From NCBI GenBank assembly GCA_031280115.1, contig JAITHF010000070.1, positions 1 through 11,164 on the forward strand: a stretch of 11,164 nucleotides of DNA, read 5' to 3'. The translations under genes were made by a program, and so were the position numbers. Of this stretch, positions 6,400 through 11,164 are shown piece after piece. The first letter of the stretch is position 1. The number at the start of each line of letters is the position of its first letter. The DNA is from Spirochaetaceae bacterium. GTDB taxonomy: Bacteria; Spirochaetota; Spirochaetia; Treponematales; Breznakiellaceae. The notes under the pieces were generated by a model. That model was given only the letters and a program-made list of their open reading frames with translations. It was not told the DNA's origin and did not search any database.

Positions 6400-6542
6400 A
6401 TAAAGTATGATAATCCTTTTCTAATGAAAAACGACGCATAATCTGACAGGAAAAGAACACCTTTGAAATTATGGGGTTATCTCATTTTTCTCGTTTTGTT
6501 CATCCGGGAACTAAAATAATTGTATAACAGGTGGTTTGATCG
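6400..6542 (+). promoter_or_regulatory. Long AT-rich rho leader with overlapping short ORFs
   Basis: About 140 bp separate the promoter from the rho start. Three short frames are present: ATG 6424 to TAA 6441 (5 codons), TTG 6463 to TAA 6519 (18 codons, hydrophobic middle) and ATG 6471 to TAA 6527 (18 codons). The last ends just before the rho ribosome binding site (AGGTGG at 6529-6534). In E. coli, rho is autoregulated by Rho-dependent termination in its leader; whether this leader does the same is an inference. Confidence 0.4.
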
Positions 6543-8318
6543 ATGGCAGTAGTAAGAAAAAGCCGAAAATCAGAAACAACAGAGCATGAAGAGGGCTATA
6601 CTCCTGAAGAACCAGTACAGGCGGAAGCGGGAACGGACCAACAGGAGGGCGCCGGAACCGCGAATTGGGATTTTCCTCTTTCCCAAGAAGAGGCAAAGGA
6701 TGAAGAGGCGCTTGTTGAGGAAGACGCCGGAGAGCGGCCTAATGGGAAAGCAGTGGTGGTACGAACCAAATCCAGAAAAACCTCCGCGGCAAAAGGAGGC
6801 AGATGGGAGCCGAACCTTAACGGTGAAGCCGGAAATGGGGAAGAGCCTCTTTCTTCCAATGAGGTATCCAGCCAAAATACCGGCGGGCGCAATCGAGGAC
6901 GCTCCTATAACCGGAATAGTCCGGCAGGGGCCGCAGGCCCCTCTGAATCCGGCCCCCTCCTTGGCCTGCCCAAAAACCTCCCTTCTATGCCGGATATTTA
7001 CGGAAAACCTGAACCCCGGATAGATCAGGATAACGGCAAACCCCGGCTCTGTATCAATGAGCTTATCCGGCTTAACATGATAGACCTGCGGGAATTGGCG
7101 ACGTGCTACAGTATCTCTCACGAAGATATGGTGGCCTTGAAAAAGCAGGAAATTGTCTTTGCTATCCTCAAGGCCCATACGGAACGGGGGGGCATCATCT
7201 ACGCCTACGGGTCCCTTGAGATTCTGCCGGATAGTTACGGCTTCCTCAGAAGCCCTCAAAACTCCTACCTTCCCGGGCCGGACGATATTTACATAAGCCC
7301 CAGCCAGATCCGGCTTTTTGCCCTGAAAACCGGCGATACGGTTTACGGGCAAATCCGCAGCCCCAAAGAAGGAGAGCGTTTCTTTGCTATGCTCCGAGTG
7401 GAAACGGTGAATTACGACGATCCCACGGTAGCCCAGAACCGGATTCCTTTTGATAACCTTACGCCGCTGTATCCGAACCAAAAACTGAACCTTGAGACCA
7501 TTATGGAGGATATTTCCGCACGGATCATCAACCTCTTCTGCCCTATCGGCAAAGGGCAGCGGGCGCTCATTGTGGCTCCGCCGCGAACAGGCAAAACCAT
7601 TATGATGCAAAAAATCGCCAACGCTATCACCAAGAACCATCCTGAAGTCTATCTTATCGTGCTTCTTATTGACGAGCGCCCTGAAGAAGTAACCGACATG
7701 GAACGCACGGTTCGGGCTGAAGTTATATCCTCGACCTTTGACGAGCAGGCGTCGCGGCACGTGCAGGTCACCGAGATGGTGCTGGAGAAAGCCAAGCGTT
7801 TGGTTGAACACAAGAAAGACGTGGTTATCCTCTTGGACTCTATTACCCGCCTCGCCCGGGCCTATAACCAGACGGTGCCTACTTCCGGTAAAATCCTCTC
7901 AGGCGGCGTGGACTCCAACGCGCTCCATAAACCCAAGCGCTTTTTCGGCGCAGCGCGGAACATCGAAGAAGGGGGCAGCCTCACGATTATTTCCACCGCG
8001 CTTGTTGAAACCGGCAGCCGCATGGACGAAGTCATCTTTGAGGAGTTTAAGGGCACCGGCAATTTGGAAATCGATCTGGACCGCAGGCTTTCCGACCGGC
8101 GGCTCTTTCCGGCTATCAATATCAAGAAGTCCGGCACCCGCAAAGAAGAATTGCTGCTTACCGAAGAGGAAATGCAGAAAATCTGGGTCTTGAGAAAGGT
8201 TATCAGCCCTATGGAAGACGTGGAAATCATTGAACTGCTGATTGACAGAATGAAGAAAAGCAAGAACAATGAAGCATTTCTTAGATCCATGAATACCGGA
8301 AGCGCCGGCATGGACTAG
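6543..8318 (+). CDS. rho: Transcription termination factor Rho with long N-terminal insertion
   Basis: The product has 591 residues, against 419 in E. coli. Residues 1 to about 165 form a low-complexity charged region with many Glu, Gln, Gly, Asn and Arg, as in some long-Rho lineages. The Rho N-terminal helical domain starts near 170 ([16 protein letters not shown]). The primary RNA-binding fold follows (SYGFLR, about 231-236). The hexameric ATPase motor has Walker A PPRTGKT at 346-352, the [11 protein letters not shown] segment, Walker [17 protein letters not shown] with D432, the Q-loop region [21 protein letters not shown] and the R-loop region [16 protein letters not shown]. Rho loads on untranslated RNA and stops RNA polymerase. 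The start ATG has AGGTGG 8 bp upstream. It is followed 44 bp later by rpmE, presumably in one transcript. Confidence 0.98.
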   Translation: MAVVRKSRKSETTEHEEGYTPEEPVQAEAGTDQQEGAGTANWDFPLSQEEAKDEEALVEEDAGERPNGKAVVVRTKSRKTSAAKGGRWEPNLNGEAGNGEEPLSSNEVSSQNTGGRNRGRSYNRNSPAGAAGPSESGPLLGLPKNLPSMPDIYGKPEPRIDQDNGKPRLCINELIRLNMIDLRELATCYSISHEDMVALKKQEIVFAILKAHTERGGIIYAYGSLEILPDSYGFLRSPQNSYLPGPDDIYISPSQIRLFALKTGDTVYGQIRSPKEGERFFAMLRVETVNYDDPTVAQNRIPFDNLTPLYPNQKLNLETIMEDISARIINLFCPIGKGQRALIVAPPRTGKTIMMQKIANAITKNHPEVYLIVLLIDERPEEVTDMERTVRAEVISSTFDEQASRHVQVTEMVLEKAKRLVEHKKDVVILLDSITRLARAYNQTVPTSGKILSGGVDSNALHKPKRFFGAARNIEEGGSLTIISTALVETGSRMDEVIFEEFKGTGNLEIDLDRRLSDRRLFPAINIKKSGTRKEELLLTEEEMQKIWVLRKVISPMEDVEIIELLIDRMKKSKNNEAFLRSMNTGSAGMD

Positions 8319-8362
8319 AGAACATAACACGCAATAACAACACACAGAGAAGGAGCGTTTTA

Positions 8363-8566
8363 ATGAAAGCAAAGATTCATCCCAAGTATGAACTGACCAA
8401 GATAACCTGCGCCTGCGGGAATGTAATCGAAACCCGTTCAACCGCCAAAGATATCAAAGTAGAAATCTGTTCGGCGTGCCATCCCTTTTTTACCGGCAAA
8501 CAGAAGCTGGTAGACACAGCAGGACGGATCGAACGGTTCCGAAAAAAGTACAACATCAAAGAGTAG
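8363..8566 (+). CDS. rpmE: 50S ribosomal protein L31, zinc-binding form
   Basis: The product has 67 residues, typical for L31. It carries the zinc-binding cysteine set Cys16, Cys18 (CACG) and Cys36, Cys39 (CSAC), which marks the C+ form rather than the zinc-free paralogue. The family block [20 protein letters not shown] is intact. L31 bridges the two ribosomal subunits near the central protuberance. AAGGAG lies 8 bp before the ATG. The 44-bp gap to rho and the lack of a terminator between them suggest cotranscription. The gene ends with TAG. Confidence 0.97.
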   Translation: MKAKIHPKYELTKITCACGNVIETRSTAKDIKVEICSACHPFFTGKQKLVDTAGRIERFRKKYNIKE

Positions 8567-8578
8567 CCGCCTAGGTTA

Positions 8579-8616
8579 CCGGGTATGCCGGACAGTTTGT
8601 TTTTGTTTTTAATATG
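8579..8616 (+). terminator. Weak candidate terminator after rpmE
   Basis: CCGG (8579-8582) and CCGG (8588-8591) can form a 4-bp stem with a 5-nt loop, followed by a T-rich stretch (8595-8610) interrupted by G. The stem is short, so termination efficiency is doubtful, but no better hairpin lies between rpmE and the next gene. Confidence 0.35.
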
Positions 8617-8767
8617 AGAGACGTACTTACCCTCGGCATACTTTCTTGCGGAACGATCCTCCATACGGATACAAAAGGAAGAAAAAAAACGAGTTTTAAT
8701 CCAAAAAAGAAAAACTGCCTGTTACCGCGCAGAAGCGCTCCGGTCATTTTTGTAATTTGTGAGCGGT

Positions 8768-9496
8768 ATGAATAACACGCGCCTTATTGTTTTGACTCTG
8801 CTATGCGGCGCCTTTGCCGCAGCAAACGCGCAGGACTTTGATTTTGATCTTGATCAGGGCGTAACGGTGGAGAGCTCCTATCTGCAAGAAGCGGTGGAGC
8901 TCATGCTCATTCGGGAACAGAGCAGATCCGAAAGCCGGGACCTCAAACGTGCCGCGCTGTCGAATATCGAAGTGGCTATCAAACGGGGCATTAAGAGCGG
9001 CGAGGTCTTGAGCGCCCTTGAATACCTTGCGCTGGAGGGAACCGTCAACAAAACAGCCTACCGGAACCGTACAGCCTATCCTGATATTAGAAGCCGCGCC
9101 GCGCTGTACCTTGGCGTGTTAGGCGGATCTGAGGCAAAAAAGGTGCTTCTCAAAATGGCTTATGTAGAATATGAAACGGCGGTCCTTACGCAGGTGGTGG
9201 CGGCGCTCAAAACGATAGGGCTTAACGAGAACAGCGAAAGCGAAACCAAAGAAAGCCTTGACGCCATAACCAAGATTCTCACCCACTTCGACCTGTTCTC
9301 GCCGGATAATCTTCTTGCGCTTTCAGGCTTGGAGGCTTATGAGGCATTTGCGTCCCGTAATCAATGGAAGCTCGGCCCTCGCGCCGTTTTTGTTATATCC
9401 CAGATCAGTCAGGGGCGCTATCACGGAAAGATACGCCTGCGGGCAAAAGCCCTGCTGGCCCTTATGCGTACCTATCAGCGGGAAGCGGAGCGTTAA
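8768..9496 (+). CDS. Exported helical-repeat (HEAT-like) protein, function unknown
   Basis: The product has 242 residues from ATG 8768; a GTG at 8759 is an alternative start. Neither has a clear ribosome binding site; ATG gives the more typical signal peptide. Residues 1-21 are a Sec-type signal (basic start, LIVLTLLCGAFAAANA), cleaved before QDFDFD. The mature protein is almost all helical: pairs of helices such as LKRAALSNIEVAIKRG, GEVLSALEYLALEG, IRSRAALYLGVLGG, EAKKVLLKMAYVEYETAV and VVAALKTIGL resemble HEAT/Armadillo-type repeats, which act as binding scaffolds. Similar periplasmic proteins are common in treponemes as hypothetical proteins. The stop lies only 14 bp from the 3' end of the convergent tRNA-Leu, with no bidirectional terminator visible. 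Confidence 0.75.
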   Translation: MNNTRLIVLTLLCGAFAAANAQDFDFDLDQGVTVESSYLQEAVELMLIREQSRSESRDLKRAALSNIEVAIKRGIKSGEVLSALEYLALEGTVNKTAYRNRTAYPDIRSRAALYLGVLGGSEAKKVLLKMAYVEYETAVLTQVVAALKTIGLNENSESETKESLDAITKILTHFDLFSPDNLLALSGLEAYEAFASRNQWKLGPRAVFVISQISQGRYHGKIRLRAKALLALMRTYQREAER

Positions 9497-9510
9497 ACAA
9501 GAGGCGGGAT

Positions 9511-9593
9511 TACCGGCGATCGGACTTGAACCGATATGACCTCGCGGTCAGTAGATTTTGAGTCTACCGTGTCTGCCATTTCACCACGCCGGC
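9511..9593 (-). tRNA. tRNA-Leu (anticodon CAA)
   Basis: The 83-nt gene folds as a full cloverleaf. The acceptor stem GCCGGCG pairs with CGCCGGT, followed by discriminator A. The anticodon stem GTAGA/TCTAC encloses loop CTCAAAA, giving anticodon CAA for UUG codons. A long variable arm and the T-loop motif GGTTCAAGTCC support Leu class II structure. CCA is not encoded and must be added. The 5' end lies 13 bp after the DUF1015 stop codon on the same strand. Confidence 0.95.
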
Positions 9594-9606
9594 ATTTACT
9601 CGTATT

Positions 9607-10935
9607 CTAACAAAAAAGTTTGCGGCATTCAAGATAGCACCGCTTATCAAGCGCCTCTCCCATGGAAAAACTTTTTCGCGGAAGGGGGCCGCCGTCTGCT
9701 GCGGTCTTAAAAAGACCTTCTTTCTTAACCGGCGGAAGGAGGATACCCGCGCCGGGCTTTGACGGATTAGCCGATTCTTTGTACAGGGCTTCCTGCCCAT
9801 GAATATAATCAAGCCCGTATCCCTGTGTACCTGAAACAAACTCGTCCAGCAGGGGCTGAAGATGCGTAGTGGCAAGCCCTTGGGCATCTGATTCAACCAA
9901 GGCGTACTCTGCGCCGGATATAAGGCCGAGCCGCATTTTCGCTGCCTTCCGCTCTCCTACCAACGCGGCAAGATCCTGTCCGTTTTCAATCGGACGGCAG
10001 GTAAATCCCGGCAGTTCCGATAAAAGCGCCGTGATTTCCGCCATGCCTGGGCCCGACACAAGGCGGTGGATAGGTTCGAACCTAAGCGCAGGGTCATACA
10101 GGTTTTCTATCTCAACCAGCGCGTAACGTCCGGGATGTTCCATAAGCCCTGATTCTCCTGCGTGGGATGCTTTATATTCCTCCCAAACGGCCTTGGCGCT
10201 CGCAAGGGAGTGGTTTCCGTCTCCCACGGCGTACAGAAACGGCGGGGCGCCGTAGCAAGACTCGGCTTTCTCCGCCAGCATCTCAAGCCGCTCGGCTAGA
10301 TAGGCCCAGTCAGTTTCCCTGTCTAAAAACCATCCGGCGATTTCCCCTGTGGTCATAAGGGATGTTTTATAAGCAGGCGGGGCGATCTTTGCCCGCTGTT
10401 CCAAACCGCCCAGAAGTATATTTTCTTCATCCTCAATAAGGAGAAGCACATGGGAGCTTTCCAGAGCCGCGCCGCGGCGGACTGCCATTCTGGGGGGCAG
10501 CCGTTCCGGCACGGTTTCCTCTGTTGCCCGTATCAGAAGAGGCGTTTCTTTTTTCCAGTCATACTGCTCAAGATCAACCGCCGCCGCCAGCCCCTGTCCG
10601 CGCCTCTTACCCGCAGCGCTCCGCTCCACATACACCAGCCCTTGCTTTGGGGGCCTGAAAACCCCGTTTTTTATATACTTATCCATTGTTTGATGGATGT
10701 TTTGTATCCGCGCTTCCGCCCCTTCATCCCCGATATACACTTCCGGGAAAATAAGGTTCAGCGTGGAGGGCGCGTTCCCCACAAAATCCGCGGTCTTTTT
10801 CCAATACATCCTGTCTTGGGTAAACTGATCGCAGGCGATAACCGCCCATTTGCATAGATCCACTTCCGGTTTCGGAAGCATAATTTCTGGAACAGCGGCG
10901 CCTAAAGATGCGAGGCGCTGGTATAAATCCTGCAT
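9607..10935 (-). CDS. DUF1015 family protein
   Basis: The product has 442 residues from the ATG at 10935. This start is chosen over the ATG at 10941 because AAAGGA lies about 5 bp before it, and over an upstream frame that reads through a tRNA gene. The family signature VGDGNHSLASAKAVWEEYK is present (GDGNHS at 238-243), as is the N-terminal RYAVIACDQFTQDRMYW-like block (here KWAVIACDQFTQDRMYW). No signal peptide or membrane segment is seen, so it is cytoplasmic. The function is not established from sequence; from memory, members of this family often sit beside serine-biosynthesis genes in other bacteria. It is flanked by tRNA-Ser(GGA) 25 bp upstream and tRNA-Leu 13 bp downstream, all on one strand, so it is probably made from a mixed tRNA/mRNA transcript. 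Confidence 0.9.
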   Translation of the reverse strand: MQDLYQRLASLGAAVPEIMLPKPEVDLCKWAVIACDQFTQDRMYWKKTADFVGNAPSTLNLIFPEVYIGDEGAEARIQNIHQTMDKYIKNGVFRPPKQGLVYVERSAAGKRRGQGLAAAVDLEQYDWKKETPLLIRATEETVPERLPPRMAVRRGAALESSHVLLLIEDEENILLGGLEQRAKIAPPAYKTSLMTTGEIAGWFLDRETDWAYLAERLEMLAEKAESCYGAPPFLYAVGDGNHSLASAKAVWEEYKASHAGESGLMEHPGRYALVEIENLYDPALRFEPIHRLVSGPGMAEITALLSELPGFTCRPIENGQDLAALVGERKAAKMRLGLISGAEYALVESDAQGLATTHLQPLLDEFVSGTQGYGLDYIHGQEALYKESANPSKPGAGILLPPVKKEGLFKTAADGGPLPRKSFSMGEALDKRCYLECRKLFC

Positions 10936-10960
10936 GAACATCCTTTTCGTTTGATTTTTA

Positions 10961-11047
10961 CGGAGAGAGAGGGATTTGAACCCTCGGTACCCTTCCGGGT
11001 ACACACGACTTCCAATCGTGCACCTTCGGCCGCTCGGTCATCTCTCC
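10961..11047 (-). tRNA. tRNA-Ser (anticodon GGA)
   Basis: The 87-nt gene has acceptor stem GGAGAGA paired with TCTCTCC and discriminator G, as expected for Ser. The anticodon stem CACGA/TCGTG with loop TTGGAAG gives GGA, which reads UCU and UCC. The long variable arm pairs GTACCC with GGGTAC around a GGAA loop. The T arm reads GAGGGTTCAAATCCCTC. CCA is not encoded. Confidence 0.96.
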
Positions 11048-11073
11048 ATATAAAAATAAAAGCCCTAACCAGC

Positions 11074-11160
11074 CGGAGAGAGAGGGATTCGAACCCTCGG
11101 AACCCTGACGGGTTCAACGGTTTTCGAGACCGTCCGATTCAACCGCTCTCGCATCTCTCC
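11074..11160 (-). tRNA. tRNA-Ser (anticodon CGA)
   Basis: The 87-nt gene shares acceptor stem GGAGAGA/TCTCTCC and discriminator G with the neighbouring serine tRNA. The anticodon stem ACGGT/ACCGT with loop CTCGAAA gives CGA, which reads UCG. The variable arm pairs GAACCC with GGGTTC around GTCA. CCA is not encoded. A 26-bp spacer separates it from tRNA-Ser(GGA). Its promoter lies beyond the window end, 4 bp away. Confidence 0.96.
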
Positions 11161-11164
11161 CTAG

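Noticed and set aside
6471..6527. Resemblance of the short ORF (HFSRFVHPGTK) to the C-terminal motif of family 30 glycoside hydrolases
   Set aside because: The match is by memory, about a dozen residues long, and an upstream TGA at 6444 with no related sequence before it makes a gene remnant unsupported.
6570..7811. 413-codon minus-strand ORF inside rho
   Set aside because: It is a shadow of the rho frame: cysteine/arginine-rich composition, no family motif, no ribosome binding site, while the plus strand is unmistakable Rho.
10936..11004. Longer start of the DUF1015 protein (GTG-like frame from 11004)
   Set aside because: The extra residues are translated from the tRNA-Ser(GGA) gene; the ATG at 10935 has its own ribosome binding site.

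Overview
The window looks like a chromosomal segment from a spirochaete of the genus Treponema, probably a free-living or gut-symbiont lineage with roughly 50-55% G+C rather than a host-restricted low-GC one. This is inferred from the gene set (rpsT, an HU gene, lnt, rho and rpmE in one stretch, which as I recall is also a treponemal order), from a spirochaete-style relaxed lipobox, and from tRNA genes that lack an encoded CCA. No phage, transposase or CRISPR array was seen.

Layout. Positions 1-355 hold the tail of an unrecognised ORF and a GC-rich, repeat-bearing intergenic region. A stand-alone gene for a YfbK-type von Willebrand factor A lipoprotein follows (356-1939). A promoter-like site and a long purine-only leader then precede a compact plus-strand operon (2120-6366): a small zinc-ribbon protein, ribosomal protein S20 (TTG start), an HU-family DNA-binding protein, apolipoprotein N-acyltransferase (lnt), a 33-codon microORF, a response regulator, a bactofilin and PncC (CinA C-terminal domain). 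Several junctions are overlaps of the ATGA type. A consensus-like promoter that overlaps the pncC stop codon opens the rho-rpmE unit (6543-8566), which has a leader of about 140 nt. An exported helical-repeat protein follows (8768-9496).

The last 1.65 kb is on the minus strand and converges on that gene with only 14 bp between. It is a mixed tRNA/mRNA cluster, read right to left: tRNA-Ser(CGA), tRNA-Ser(GGA), a DUF1015 protein and tRNA-Leu(CAA). The gaps are 13-26 bp and no terminator was seen.

The most striking observations are: (1) lnt is broken by one in-frame TAG that replaces the conserved Tyr of the GYSQ motif, while the frame, the catalytic domain and all three catalytic residues are intact; (2) a 45-bp-period duplication at the response regulator/bactofilin junction has split an ancestral stop/start pair; (3) a DUF1015 gene is sandwiched between tRNA genes, two of them serine tRNAs; (4) purine-only or short-tandem-repeat leaders precede two transcription units. 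I did not find a clearly new multi-gene defence or mobile system; most genes are housekeeping.
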